64,000 bases of DNA from Psychrobacillus sp042945595 (GTDB taxonomy: Bacteria > Bacillota > Bacilli > Bacillales_A > Planococcaceae), in contig NZ_CP168493.1 in NCBI RefSeq assembly GCF_042945595.1, forward strand, positions 2,046,001 to 2,110,000, read 5' to 3'. Under the pieces are notes generated by a model. It saw only the letters and a program-made list of their open reading frames with translations. It was not told where the DNA came from and did not search any database. Positions 9,188-18,514 of this stretch are shown one piece after another; positions within the stretch are counted from its first letter, which is position 1; every line of letters begins with the position of its first letter. Both the position numbers and the translations under genes were made by a program.

Positions 9188-9649
9188 TTGGCAATAAAAG
9201 ATGAACAATTTATGGAAGTAGCCATAAAAATGGCTTTACAAGCTAGAAAAGATGGAAATGAACCATTTGGTGCTATTTTAGTAAAAAATAAAGAAATAGT
9301 AATGTATGGAGAAAATAAAATAAATAGTAATTGTGATCCTACACATCATGCTGAAATAGGGCTTATACGTACTTTTTGCTCTGAGAACAACATTTTTAAT
9401 CTTAGTGAATATACTTTGTATACCAGCTGCGAGCCTTGTGTAATGTGTACAGGTGCTATGGTGTGGTCTAATTTAGGAAAAATAGTCTACAGTGTTTCAC
9501 ATGATCAACTGGCAGAAATTGCAGGAAGTAATATAATGATTTCGTGTAAAGAAGTTATCGAAAAAAGCCCGAATAAGCCGGCAGTCGTAGAACAAGTTTT
9601 AAATGAGGAAGGGCTAAAAGTATTTGAAGGATACACATTTTCTAATTAA
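9188..9649 (+). CDS. Nucleoside/guanine deaminase-like protein
   Basis: A 153-aa cytidine-deaminase-fold enzyme. The zinc site is complete, with HAE (catalytic Glu) and CEPCVMC (the PCxxC motif). FGAILVKNKEIV is typical of guanine deaminase (GuaD) and the TadA-like group, and the length fits GuaD. It starts at TTG, with GGAGG 7-8 nt upstream. The exact base or nucleoside substrate cannot be read from the sequence. Confidence 0.85.
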   Translation: MAIKDEQFMEVAIKMALQARKDGNEPFGAILVKNKEIVMYGENKINSNCDPTHHAEIGLIRTFCSENNIFNLSEYTLYTSCEPCVMCTGAMVWSNLGKIVYSVSHDQLAEIAGSNIMISCKEVIEKSPNKPAVVEQVLNEEGLKVFEGYTFSN

Positions 9650-9697
9650 TTTACAGATGTACTATCATCACATATAACAAGATTCCCTGAAATATAA

Positions 9698-9735
9698 AGG
9701 CGTTCCTACTAACTGTAGGAACGCCTATTTCTTTA
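9698..9735 (+). terminator. Terminator hairpin after the deaminase
   Basis: A perfect 12-bp stem AGGCGTTCCTAC / GTAGGAACGCCT with a 5-nt loop is followed by ATTTCTTT. It lies between convergent genes. Confidence 0.75.
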
Positions 9736-9864
9736 TCCTTAGACTCTATTTGAAATATAAAATACGCTACCACAAAGTGATTCTTGGTAAAACTCACTTT
9801 TACACAAATTCCTCCGCATACTCTAATGAAAATAGGCATTAATCCTAACTTTGTGGCTAAATGA

Positions 9865-10722
9865 TTATTTCCCTGCTAATTCCTTAATGCGTGCAATGCG
9901 TTCTGGACTATTTGATACAAGGTAGTCATCGAGTATTAAGCGATCGTAGCATAAAGAAAAGTATTGTTTTGCTTCCTCGTTTCTGTCAAGCAATAGGAGA
10001 CACTCTGCGATTTCTTCCAATACATATCCATCCGGATTGGTGGTTTGTTTCGTTTCTACAAGTAATTTCTTCTGAATTGCAAAAGACTCTTCCACTTGAC
10101 CTAGTATACGCAGCACCTTGGCTACGCACCATTTTGCAATAAACACCGAGTTTGAATTACCTTGCTCAATACGAAATTCCAGCGCTCGCTTGAATAATTC
10201 AAGAGCTTCTTCCAAATTTCCATTCTCCACTTTTGCCCAGCCGATGTTGTTATATAACGAACCTAACCATCGGCTGGCTTTAGGATGCTTTTCGGCATAC
10301 TCTAGCGCCTTCATATTCCATTCCATTCGTTTCTCTGAAGTTGCTTCAGCAATACCTAACATATGCGCTGCATCAACAGCATAATCATCCTCACCAGATT
10401 GGATTCCCAATTCCCATGCCAGAAGGAATAGCGGAACTGCAACTATTGGTTTGGAAGATGAATTAAAAACTCTACCTCTTTCCAGAAAATATCTAACTCT
10501 TGCCACAATTATATCCTTGTTTAATAAACTCTCTGCACGATCAAGCGTCTCATGAGCTAATTCAAATTTTGCCTGAAGCCCTTGAGAACGAGCAATTTGA
10601 GTCAAAAGTTCAGCCAAATATTCAATGTTTCCTGATTCCTCTGCTTCCGTTAACAAACTGATAAATTTCTGTTCGGTTTTTTCAGGGTGATTGTAATCCC
10701 AAAGCGTATCAAAGTTAAACAT
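9865..10722 (-). CDS. Tetratricopeptide-repeat protein
   Basis: A 285-aa all-helical protein. A good TPR unit is GSLYNNIGWAKVENGNLEEA, followed by LELFKRALEF, with further degenerate repeats before and after it. No signal peptide or catalytic motif is visible, so it is probably a soluble protein-interaction scaffold or a decayed regulator. The ATG is supported by GGAGAG. Confidence 0.75.
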   Translation of the reverse strand: MFNFDTLWDYNHPEKTEQKFISLLTEAEESGNIEYLAELLTQIARSQGLQAKFELAHETLDRAESLLNKDIIVARVRYFLERGRVFNSSSKPIVAVPLFLLAWELGIQSGEDDYAVDAAHMLGIAEATSEKRMEWNMKALEYAEKHPKASRWLGSLYNNIGWAKVENGNLEEALELFKRALEFRIEQGNSNSVFIAKWCVAKVLRILGQVEESFAIQKKLLVETKQTTNPDGYVLEEIAECLLLLDRNEEAKQYFSLCYDRLILDDYLVSNSPERIARIKELAGK

Positions 10723-10766
10723 ATTTCACTCTCCAAATAGAATAATAAAGTTATGATTACTATTGT

Positions 10767-11264
10767 TTAGATATAACTTCCGTATTTTAACAACATAGTG
10801 ATTGAAGTTCCTTCTCTCCTCACCTCTTCAAAACCTAAGCTACGGTAGAGATTTATAGCATTCGTATTATCACCATCTACACTTAACGATATTGCATTAA
10901 AGCTATTATTTTTTGCTTCTTCTATTATTGAATACATTAATTGAGTGCCAAGTCCTTTTCCCCTAACTTCTTTTTTTATAGCAATTCCTAACTCTGGAGT
11001 GTTATCGTTCACATAGCCATATCCTCGTTCTTCACTGCTAAATAATCTATACCATACTGCACCTACAAGAGTTCCAGCATTATCAATCGCTACTAACGCT
11101 TTGTCACCTTTTCGACCCCAGTTTTGGTGGTATTTCTTCAACTCATCTGTATAAAGCAGTTCATCTAGAGGTGGCTTTTTCTCCAACTCTATGTGAATTG
11201 ACTCATAAAGCATCTCCATTAAAAAACTTTTTTCATTCTCTATTATGTATCTGATTTCAAACAA
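10767..11264 (-). CDS. GNAT-family N-acetyltransferase
   Basis: A 165-aa GNAT. KKEVRGKGLGTQLM is the acetyl-CoA-binding RGKGxG loop, and INLYRSLGFEEV is the typical C-terminal motif. It starts at TTG with AGGGGCG about 6 nt upstream. It lies 18 bp downstream of the methyltransferase gene (stop 11283), so the two are probably cotranscribed. Substrate unknown. Confidence 0.88.
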   Translation of the reverse strand: MFEIRYIIENEKSFLMEMLYESIHIELEKKPPLDELLYTDELKKYHQNWGRKGDKALVAIDNAGTLVGAVWYRLFSSEERGYGYVNDNTPELGIAIKKEVRGKGLGTQLMYSIIEEAKNNSFNAISLSVDGDNTNAINLYRSLGFEEVRREGTSITMLLKYGSYI

Positions 11265-11282
11265 TTTTATCGCCCCTAGAAG

Positions 11283-12083
11283 TTATTGCCTATTTTTTAA
11301 AGCCAGTTTAATTGATATATTCATTTCTTCTGTAAATACTCCAGTTGGATTAATGGCCAAAAGTTCTTCTTTTAAATGTTCTTCAAACATATTCACATTT
11401 TCTCCAAGAAATCGTTTAGAACCAAAAGAAGTAGAATAGTGATTTCCGATAATTGAATCGATTGTCCAATATTGTTTATAGGGAAGAATCTGATGAACTT
11501 CTAAATCAAATTTTGAATTTGCAATTATTTCCTGGTGTGTAATTTCCGGATGGGAATAAATCGTATTACCTGCTCTTCTTTCATTTCCGTACCAATGGTT
11601 AACTACATCTTTCACTTTCTTTTGCCAAGGTAAAAGAACTCCATTTGGAGAAAAGTTATCTATAATAGCTATACCACCTCCATTAGAAATCATTTCATAT
11701 AAACGATCTAGAACAGCTTGTCTATCCATCCAGTGAAAAGCCTTGGCAATAGTCACAAATCTGAATTCATCATTGGATTGGCATTTATATTTTTCAATAT
11801 CCCCTATAAACCACTCCGTATTTTCAACTCGATATTCTTTGCTAAGATTTTGTGCTAGTTGAATCATTTCAGGTTCCATGTCGACACCAACTATTTTTTC
11901 AAACCAATCTGAAAACCTTAAAGCTAGTCTTCCATCCCCACTGCCTAAATCTAACATTTGGCCACTTCCATCCAGATTAAATCTAGTTATTAAAAACCTT
12001 ACCAAGGATGAAGGATATATTGGTCTATATCGTGAATAATATAATGATGTACCTTTAAATAAATCCTTTCCGTAATGTACCAA
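11283..12083 (-). CDS. Class I SAM-dependent methyltransferase
   Basis: A 266-aa protein. Motif I is LDLGSGDGRLA, followed by VGVDMEPEMIQLA (acidic residue for the ribose) and FVTIAKAFHWMD (motif IV region). This is the UbiE-like methyltransferase fold, with no target-specific domain. It starts at TTG with AGGAGG 10 nt upstream, and an in-frame TGA just before it fixes the start. It is probably in an operon with the GNAT downstream. Confidence 0.85.
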   Translation of the reverse strand: MVHYGKDLFKGTSLYYSRYRPIYPSSLVRFLITRFNLDGSGQMLDLGSGDGRLALRFSDWFEKIVGVDMEPEMIQLAQNLSKEYRVENTEWFIGDIEKYKCQSNDEFRFVTIAKAFHWMDRQAVLDRLYEMISNGGGIAIIDNFSPNGVLLPWQKKVKDVVNHWYGNERRAGNTIYSHPEITHQEIIANSKFDLEVHQILPYKQYWTIDSIIGNHYSTSFGSKRFLGENVNMFEEHLKEELLAINPTGVFTEEMNISIKLALKNRQ

Positions 12084-12395
12084 TCAACAATTTCCTCCTA
12101 AATTTTCAAAATGATTGTAGCAAGCTAATGTGATGTTGGGCTGTCTATTTTCTACTTCATAAGATTAATTACTAATTGACTTTTCCTTTAACTCTTTCCA
12201 TATATCTTTCTTCACCTACTACTTCTATTTCTTTAGCAAAATTCACAGTTTTACAAAAATTATAACTAATTCACAATTTCTATGGAAAGAATTCAACGAC
12301 CTCTATAATTTTATAGACAAAATTTATTTCGGAGTGATAATTGGAAATATCAAAGATTGTGAAACATGTCTCTTTTTTTTTTCACTGAAAAAGCA
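12084..12395. other. Intergenic with a short coding-like remnant
   Basis: About 310 bp. On the minus strand about 32 codons around 12167-12270 read like a protein end (VNFAKEIEVVGEERYMERVK, then stop) but have no start or ribosome binding site. I see no hairpin of note. Confidence 0.3.
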
Positions 12396-12863
12396 TTATT
12401 TAACCATAACAATAAAATTCGAAAAATCTGTTGTAAATTCATTTTTCCTAACAAATCCAAGCTTTTCATATAAATGAATAGCTCGTTCATTAAACTTCGC
12501 TACAGTTAATCTAATGGGAGTACCAGAATAATTGTTTTCAATATGACTTAGAATATATGAGCAAAATTCAAAACCATTACCTTTACCTATAAGCCTCGGA
12601 TTCATACCTAACCCTATATCCACGAAGTCATCTGAATATACACCAAATTGATTTCCAACTGGAACTTGTGCAGATTCCCCAATGCAAAAAAATCCGAACA
12701 ATGCTTGATTATGATTAACAAGCGCATAGTAAAAACCATCTAGCATTTCCTTAAAAGATTCATATGTCAATTCATTATTATAGAAATCAAATGGTTGCTC
12801 GTATTTCCAACCAAGTATTTTCTTCGCTATCTGCTCACTCATATGTTCAATACTAATTTCCAA
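12396..12863 (-). CDS. GNAT-family N-acetyltransferase
   Basis: A 155-aa GNAT. Acetyl-CoA loop NPRLIGKGNGFEFC (GKGNG) and C-terminal IHLYEKLGFVRKNEF. I start at TTG (LEISIEHMSEQ), because AGGAGGTG lies 5 nt upstream. The frame is open 19 codons further, but there is no site there. Substrate unknown. Confidence 0.83.
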   Translation of the reverse strand: MEISIEHMSEQIAKKILGWKYEQPFDFYNNELTYESFKEMLDGFYYALVNHNQALFGFFCIGESAQVPVGNQFGVYSDDFVDIGLGMNPRLIGKGNGFEFCSYILSHIENNYSGTPIRLTVAKFNERAIHLYEKLGFVRKNEFTTDFSNFIVMVK

Positions 12864-12926
12864 CTTTACACCTCCTATTAGTAATGTGATCCATCCATTT
12901 TTTGAAGCTCCCAAGAACAAACTGTT

Positions 12927-13130
12927 TCACTTGAAAAAGATTGATACAATTACAAAACCGACTATTAAAACAAGAATAAGTACCCCTGTACTTTTCCAAC
13001 CTATATCCATAAAACTACCACTACTTGCTCGATTAAAAGCATTATTTAAATTCCCAGTTGGATTCCTTTTCAATTCTTCTAGTCTTAATCTCTCTCTTCT
13101 ATTTTCAGGTGTTTCCTTGTTTGTATTCAT
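12927..13130 (-). CDS. DUF6366-like small membrane protein
   Basis: A 67-aa protein. The polar N-terminus has the patterned stretch PENRRERLRLEELKRNPTGN followed by LNNAFNRAS, and a single C-terminal helix (GVLILVLIVGFVIVSIFF) follows. The pattern matches the DUF6366 family as I remember it. Function unknown. It lies in a run of minus-strand genes between two GNATs. Confidence 0.65.
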   Translation of the reverse strand: MNTNKETPENRRERLRLEELKRNPTGNLNNAFNRASSGSFMDIGWKSTGVLILVLIVGFVIVSIFFK

Positions 13131-13145
13131 CTGAACAACTCCTTT

Positions 13146-13613
13146 TTATGAAGGAAAAAACTCCATAGGTTCTTTACAATGCTTATATCCATTTCGCTTA
13201 TAATAATCAATGCTATCATCACTTGGCCAAACAATGATAAATTCGTACTTCTCCCTCTCTACCCATTCATTTATTTTTGTGATCAATTTACTTCCTATTC
13301 CCTTATTTCTAAAGACCTTGACTGTATAGACATTTGTCATAAATGCAAAAGGATAAGTTATCCTACCAGGACGTGGTACTTTTTGTATTAATTCTATGTA
13401 GATATGAGATACGATTTTTGAGTTTTCCTCCGCAACCCAAATAAACCAGGTTTCGCTATCGAGAGCCTTTTCTAAAAAGTCTTGACATTGTAATTTAAAT
13501 GCCTCGAAATCGCTTTCAATGAAAATTTTACTTTGATTGTCTTCCAGTGTGAAATCCCATCTCATTTGAATCAACTGGACAATATCTTTACTTTCAGCGA
13601 GCCTAATAATCAT
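13146..13613 (-). CDS. GNAT-family N-acetyltransferase
   Basis: A 155-aa GNAT. Core MTNVYTVKVFRNKGIGSKLI (RNKGIG acetyl-CoA loop) and C-terminal SIDYYKRNGYKHC. The short spacing (15 bp) to the downstream DUF6366-like gene suggests cotranscription. Substrate unknown. Confidence 0.87.
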   Translation of the reverse strand: MIIRLAESKDIVQLIQMRWDFTLEDNQSKIFIESDFEAFKLQCQDFLEKALDSETWFIWVAEENSKIVSHIYIELIQKVPRPGRITYPFAFMTNVYTVKVFRNKGIGSKLITKINEWVEREKYEFIIVWPSDDSIDYYKRNGYKHCKEPMEFFPS

Positions 13614-13639
13614 TATTTTTCCCTCTTTTTTTATTAGGT

Positions 13640-14527
13640 TTAAGAAATTTCCAAAAAATGCAATACTTCTCCAACAAATTTATTCGTTTCCTCTAATTCG
13701 GGGAAATGAGCACTGTGGTTAAACAACTTCCACTCGATGTTTGCTAGATTTCTATTAATAATATTTGAGATAGAAATCCCTGTATTTCTATCATGAACTC
13801 CAGTAATAAGTAATGTTTTATGTTGAATACTTTGCAGTCTTTCATATAAAGGTGTTTCTACTGGACTTTCCTGTAAGGCTTCTAGCATCAGTCCTGTATT
13901 GTGCAAATTACTTTCCTTTACCAATTTTCTGAACTTTCTAGCAATATCCTGATTTACAAAGAATAATCGGTCAACTGTATCATTATCTACAATTTCCCAA
14001 ACCTTTTTATATTTATTTACAATTGAAGTATTTTCACAAAGTATTTCTTCTATTTTATGTACTAAGGGAGTGTCTGCAATCGATACGAAACCAGCTATTT
14101 GTAGCATATATTGCGTCTTTAAAGTCATTAGGCTTGGTCCAGATAGTACTATTTTGTTAATAAAAGTTGGAAGTGCATAACATAATTCAAGTGCTAGTTC
14201 CCCACCAAATGAGTACCCTAATAAATCAACTTTTTTGATATCAATCCACTGAAGAATTTTCTTGAAGTCATCAATTAATTCATGAATAGAATATGCTTTA
14301 TCTGAATTTGGTTTATCACTTCTTCCACAACCACGCTGTTCGTAATATACAACTGTTCTTTCTTTAGAAAGATATGAACCAACAGTTCTTTCAAATGTAT
14401 ATAGGTTTCCTCCTGGACCACCGTGAATAATAATTAATGGTATCGTATTATTTTCTTCCCCTTCAATCTTTACCCAGTGATGGATTCCATTTATAATTAC
14501 TCGGTATTCACCATTATTAATTTTCAT
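13640..14527 (-). CDS. Alpha/beta hydrolase, proline-iminopeptidase-like
   Basis: A 295-aa protein. The oxyanion-region motif HGGPGG is followed by YYEQRGCGRSDKP, and the nucleophile elbow is LLGYSFGGELALEL (Ser). Candidate acid and base are Asp in ITGVHDRNTG and His in NHSAHFPELEE. HGGPGG plus DQRGxGxS-like sequence is typical of the prolyl aminopeptidase (S33) group, but many members cleave other esters or amides. No signal peptide is present. Confidence 0.82.
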   Translation of the reverse strand: MKINNGEYRVIINGIHHWVKIEGEENNTIPLIIIHGGPGGNLYTFERTVGSYLSKERTVVYYEQRGCGRSDKPNSDKAYSIHELIDDFKKILQWIDIKKVDLLGYSFGGELALELCYALPTFINKIVLSGPSLMTLKTQYMLQIAGFVSIADTPLVHKIEEILCENTSIVNKYKKVWEIVDNDTVDRLFFVNQDIARKFRKLVKESNLHNTGLMLEALQESPVETPLYERLQSIQHKTLLITGVHDRNTGISISNIINRNLANIEWKLFNHSAHFPELEETNKFVGEVLHFLEIS

Positions 14528-14713
14528 ATGTACTCCTTGTTTATATTATTAGTGTGAAATGTTATGCATATGTAGCTAAAGTGTCAAATTCCCATTCTCT
14601 ATCTTGCTTTATAAATCCAAAATAAATGGTACTATTACAATAAAAACTACCGTATTTTCTTCGTTAAAAACCCTCTTCTTACTAAACCTTTACCAAAGGA
14701 AGGAACAGTATTT

Positions 14714-15163
14714 CTACATTGTGATTAACCCCATTAATAGTTTTTCGATAAAATTCAAACTCTTGATAATAGAATAAATATCTAATGAAATTAGTAAAAT
14801 AAAAAATGTCAAAATTAAAAAGAACACTTGTTTATTTTTAAAATAGTAATATGTAACTAATGAACTTAAAACAGTTGGAAATACGAGCAAACTCATAAAC
14901 CATAACGATTTCACATAATTCACTTCATTTTTTAACAAGGCAATTTTAAGTTCATTTTCTGTTGTGACTTCGAATTCAAATTGTTCTTTTTCTAAAAAAC
15001 CTTTTTTAATTAAGGTTACTTTGACTGTATTTTCGTTTTGAAGTGAGTAACCACCTGGATAAAAATCTAGAAAAAATGAAATTGCTGCTATAAAAATAGT
15101 GATTATCATTAAAAACAATCTAAATTGCTTAATAGAAAATTTCTTTCGAATAATGGATTTCAC
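14714..15163 (-). CDS. Hypothetical three-to-four-helix membrane protein
   Basis: A 149-aa protein with hydrophobic segments near residues 14-31, 88-105 and 110-130. A polar, probably extracytoplasmic domain lies between the first two (YSLQNENTVKVTLIKKGFLE). No recognised family. Confidence 0.55.
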   Translation of the reverse strand: MKSIIRKKFSIKQFRLFLMIITIFIAAISFFLDFYPGGYSLQNENTVKVTLIKKGFLEKEQFEFEVTTENELKIALLKNEVNYVKSLWFMSLLVFPTVLSSLVTYYYFKNKQVFFLILTFFILLISLDIYSIIKSLNFIEKLLMGLITM

Positions 15164-15345
15164 TCCTTATTAAAATTACATACCCCATTTAAATGCTTGT
15201 TTATATGTTTTCTGTAATTCTAGTTATATTAATGGTTTTCCTCATCTGAAGTAGAAAATCCTTTTTTGAAATAAAGATTACTCTTACGTGACATCGAAAT
15301 ATGAAGCATGACACATAATTCTGGTCTATGTCATAAAAGTGGGTA

Positions 15346-15645
15346 TCAGTGAAATAATGGTGCAACTATTAAAAGAAGTATCGAACTAGAAACCAGTGAA
15401 ATACTTACTCTTTTAGACAATTTTACTTGTTCATCACTTTTGTAATATCCAGAGAATTGAAGCTTATTCCTATATAGTACGAAAAATATTATAAAAATCG
15501 ACACACCTGGTAGAAGACCTAAATAAGAATTACCTAAATCAACTCTGAAATATCCGTAAATATTATTTACTATAAAGCCCATGAAAACACCCAAAATACC
15601 AAGTAACAAAATAATTCGAATTAATTCTAAAATTATTCTCAACAT
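15346..15645 (-). CDS. Hypothetical membrane protein (99 aa)
   Basis: Three hydrophobic segments. I start at ATG (MLRIILELIRI), because GGAGGG lies 4 nt upstream. The frame is open 16 codons upstream but without a site. It lies just downstream of the histidine-phosphatase gene. Family not recognised. Confidence 0.55.
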   Translation of the reverse strand: MLRIILELIRIILLLGILGVFMGFIVNNIYGYFRVDLGNSYLGLLPGVSIFIIFFVLYRNKLQFSGYYKSDEQVKLSKRVSISLVSSSILLLIVAPLFH

Positions 15646-15674
15646 AATCCCTCCAGTATATGAACTACGTAACC

Positions 15675-16250
15675 TCAAAAATGTTTTGTACAATTATAAA
15701 GATCACAACTCCACTTTGACTGTATGTTTTCTAGAATGGTTACGGATGTATTTTCAATATATGTCGTTGGAAACATTTCGGGAAGCAATTGTTGTAAAGT
15801 AAGTCCTATTAATGCGCCGTGGCTTACTACCAGTATTCGCTTGTCTTTATATGTAATTACCGCTTCTTCTAAAAATTCCGAACCCCTTTTAGCCACTTCT
15901 TCAAATTTCTCCATACCTAGATCTACTTCTCTCCAACTAGTTCCCCACTTTTGCATTCGCTGTTCTTCGGTTGTTCCTTCTATTTCCCCACAATTAATTT
16001 CACGAATTCTCTGGTCATAAATAGAAATAGACATATTTAATTTATTTGCGATTATTTGTGCAGTTTCTTTTGCACGTGATAAATCACTTGAAATGATGAC
16101 ATCCCATTTACCCTCTAGAGAAAACCTTTCTGCTAAAGCTTGTGCTTGTTTTATACCAATCTGATTTAATGGAATATCCGAAATTCCCTGAGCTCTCCTA
16201 AGTGCATTCCATTCTGTCATTCCATGCCTGATTAAACCAACTGTTGTCAC
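15675..16250 (-). CDS. Histidine phosphatase family protein
   Basis: A 191-aa phosphoglycerate-mutase-like phosphatase. The phospho-acceptor motif is LIRHGMTEWN, the second arginine is in SSDLSRAKETAQ, and the second catalytic His is in VVSHGALIG. These are complete, so it is probably active on a small phosphometabolite (CobC/PhoE-like). I favour the GTG with AGGTGA 5 nt upstream; another GTG three codons earlier is possible. Confidence 0.87.
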   Translation of the reverse strand: MTTVGLIRHGMTEWNALRRAQGISDIPLNQIGIKQAQALAERFSLEGKWDVIISSDLSRAKETAQIIANKLNMSISIYDQRIREINCGEIEGTTEEQRMQKWGTSWREVDLGMEKFEEVAKRGSEFLEEAVITYKDKRILVVSHGALIGLTLQQLLPEMFPTTYIENTSVTILENIQSKWSCDLYNCTKHF

Positions 16251-16290
16251 GTTTATCACCTACTACCTTTTTTTCTCATCTAAAAAATCG

Positions 16291-16424
16291 TTACTTTTTA
16301 TCTTTAATTTCTGTAAGAAGTTCTGTTACACGATCGTTTTGATTTACAATTGTTTTTCAATTCCGCTTAAAGAAAAATGGATAAAAACAACTAAGATAAT
16401 CAGCAACCCTATAATAAAGGACAT
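16291..16424 (-). pseudogene. Small membrane peptide gene broken by a 1-nt shift
   Basis: The ATG has AAGGAG upstream and encodes a helix (SFIIGLLIILVVFIHFSLSG) that stops after 26 residues. Adding one A to the GAAAAAC run restores a 44-aa product with a coiled tail (NQNDRVTELLTEIKDKK) ending in TAA. This helix-plus-tail design resembles the 39-aa protein at 7535-7654. A sequencing error in the homopolymer cannot be excluded. Confidence 0.5.
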
Positions 16425-16689
16425 TTCGAATTAACTCCTTGAATGATCAGAATATAACTTACCAATATTATACACTAATTCCAACCTTCTTCTTACAAAA
16501 AACTTCTTATATCTGCTGAAAATATTGTAAGAAAAAACCTTTTCCAACTAACTATCTAGAACCACAAATTTTTTGCAATTTTGAAATGGAATCTTGCGAT
16601 TTGGTTGTTCTTCATATTAGAATAGCTGAATCTCAGCTTACGCAGGGACCTATAAATTTCCTTTCTAGAAAGTTTTATTTGATGCAAAA
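16425..16689. other. Intergenic, no gene seen
   Basis: AT-rich. No supported ORF, repeat or structured RNA was recognised. Confidence 0.4.
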
Positions 16690-16711
16690 GAAAAAGCACC
16701 CATAGGATGCT
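16690..16711 (-). terminator. Minus-strand terminator
   Basis: On the minus strand AGCATCC/GGTGCT form a short stem followed by TTTTTCTTTT. It lies 60 bp after the 50-aa ORF 16771-16923. Confidence 0.55.
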
Positions 16712-16770
16712 AAAAGGTAAATTTTTTGTTTAAATTCTATTATGTTCTATATCGAGCAGCTAGTTTTTTT

Positions 16771-16923
16771 CTAATAAGTAGGTTGTTCTAGTCTATATTG
16801 TAGCAACTGTTCTGTCGCATAAGCAATTTGTCGGTTAAATTGATAATCAATACAATCTAATTTGTTTTCAATTCTTTCAAGAAGTTCATTTACCAATTCA
16901 ATACCTGTTCTCATTTCTTTCAT
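16771..16923 (-). CDS. Small helical protein (50 aa)
   Basis: ATG with AGGAAA about 5 nt upstream, beginning 17 bp after the stop of the membrane protease gene. The sequence is charged and heptad-like (IELVNELLERIENKLDCIDY), so probably a short coiled coil. A terminator follows. No family recognised. Confidence 0.4.
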   Translation of the reverse strand: MKEMRTGIELVNELLERIENKLDCIDYQFNRQIAYATEQLLQYRLEQPTY

Positions 16924-16940
16924 GGTTTCCTGTATTTCCT

Positions 16941-18488
16941 TTAAAATTGTCCTGGATACTCTTCTTGTAACTTATTGATCAATTCATTTCGTATTGGTTC
17001 GTTAAAAATTTGCTGTACTTCTAGCAGTCGTTTATAACCAGGAACCGGATTGCTAGAATTTATTAAACGAAGCGCTTCTGCAAAATTCACAGCTAGTTCT
17101 TTGTTGTAAACCGGGGCTTTCTTCGCTTCTACTTCAACAATTTCTGAATATTTCAGTGCTTTTTCAGTATCAAATAAAAGATAAATCTCCGCCAACTGCA
17201 TTATATTTGCTAAATACATTCGATTTTCCTTATCTTGTATTTCAATATTTAATAAATTTATTGCATTTTCATATAAACATTGTTCCAAATAGATTTGTAC
17301 TAAAAGCGAATTTGCGTATTCAATATCTTCTTTAAAGCCTTCGTTTTTTATTTCAGTTATTAATTTTTCTACTTCATTATATCGATGTTCCAAAATAGCA
17401 CTTGAAACTAGAGCAAATTTTTCGGATATCTCTTCCTCTTTCAATTGAAGTTTTTTTAAAAACGTTTGTTGAAATTCATTTAAACTCATACCGGTCAATT
17501 TTTCAAGGTTTTTATAAAAATCATCCTCTGTTTTTGAAAGGAGTAGTTTTGGAATTATCGCTTCCCCATAATCATTTACTAATGCTTTCACTGCAAAATA
17601 GCTCTGAAGATATGGATTATAATTTTCTCTCGCTGCATGAAAACTATCAATCGAGTCTAGTAAATGAAAATCAGCAATATCTATTAATTCGGTTACATTA
17701 CTTATTCGTTCATTCTGATAACCTATTAATACACAAACCCCTTCATTAAACCATAAAGGTACTTGTTCAGAATTTTGGTCAAGGTGGTTCATCTTAGAAA
17801 ACTGTTGAATTCTGTAATGTGTATATTCATGTAATAGATTTTGCTTCCAATTATCGTTAGAATTTAGATCTATTTTAAGCACATTAATAGACTTGTTAAA
17901 ATAATCATAATAACCAGTAACATCATTAAGATAGGAGTTTGCTTGTAAACTGGTAGGATCATTATAAATTTCTATAGTTAAATGGTCTTTAAGTTCGTTT
18001 CCAAAAATTGCATCCATAGATGATTTCTTTTCCAAAAGCAAAGCTTCAAACCGATCAACGGTAACTCTATTTTCCGGATGAAACACATATGTAATTCCTT
18101 GTCTTTTCTCTTTTACAACATCTTTTTGTGTAGATTGATAAGTAAATAAGTTTAATATGAGACGTGTTTTTTCACTAATAGTTGGATTTTCTAAAGTTTC
18201 TTCCATCGCAGTATTTGTTATGGTAAATAGAAAAATAAACAGCGCTAAGAATACGGTACCTAATAGTAAGCCCCCCACTTCTATTCTATTATAAAGCTTC
18301 CACTTTATTATCTTACCTGACACCACTCCATATATACTTACAAGGAAAATAAGACCGTTTAGAACAAATAAAACAATTCCTACTATAATACCCATTTTCA
18401 TGGATTGATTAATTAATAGTACGCAGCTTGTGATAGTTAATAAGATAACTAGAATCAATATAACCACTAGTTTCCAAAAAGTTTTCAT
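16941..18488 (-). CDS. Membrane gluzincin-type metallopeptidase (peptidase MA-like)
   Basis: A 515-aa protein. Three hydrophobic N-terminal segments (about residues 7-28, 33-55 and 70-92) are followed by a large domain with the zinc motif HEYTH (residues 220-224) and a downstream glutamate in WFNEG, the gluzincin arrangement. The C-terminal 180 residues are helical and repeat-like (TPR-type). The catalytic domain probably faces outside the membrane. The ATG lies upstream of the nearby 50-aa ORF, which may be cotranscribed. Substrate unknown. Confidence 0.8.
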   Translation of the reverse strand: MKTFWKLVVILILVILLTITSCVLLINQSMKMGIIVGIVLFVLNGLIFLVSIYGVVSGKIIKWKLYNRIEVGGLLLGTVFLALFIFLFTITNTAMEETLENPTISEKTRLILNLFTYQSTQKDVVKEKRQGITYVFHPENRVTVDRFEALLLEKKSSMDAIFGNELKDHLTIEIYNDPTSLQANSYLNDVTGYYDYFNKSINVLKIDLNSNDNWKQNLLHEYTHYRIQQFSKMNHLDQNSEQVPLWFNEGVCVLIGYQNERISNVTELIDIADFHLLDSIDSFHAARENYNPYLQSYFAVKALVNDYGEAIIPKLLLSKTEDDFYKNLEKLTGMSLNEFQQTFLKKLQLKEEEISEKFALVSSAILEHRYNEVEKLITEIKNEGFKEDIEYANSLLVQIYLEQCLYENAINLLNIEIQDKENRMYLANIMQLAEIYLLFDTEKALKYSEIVEVEAKKAPVYNKELAVNFAEALRLINSSNPVPGYKRLLEVQQIFNEPIRNELINKLQEEYPGQF

Positions 18489-18514
18489 TGTAATCCCCAG
18501 TTCATTGTCCTACA

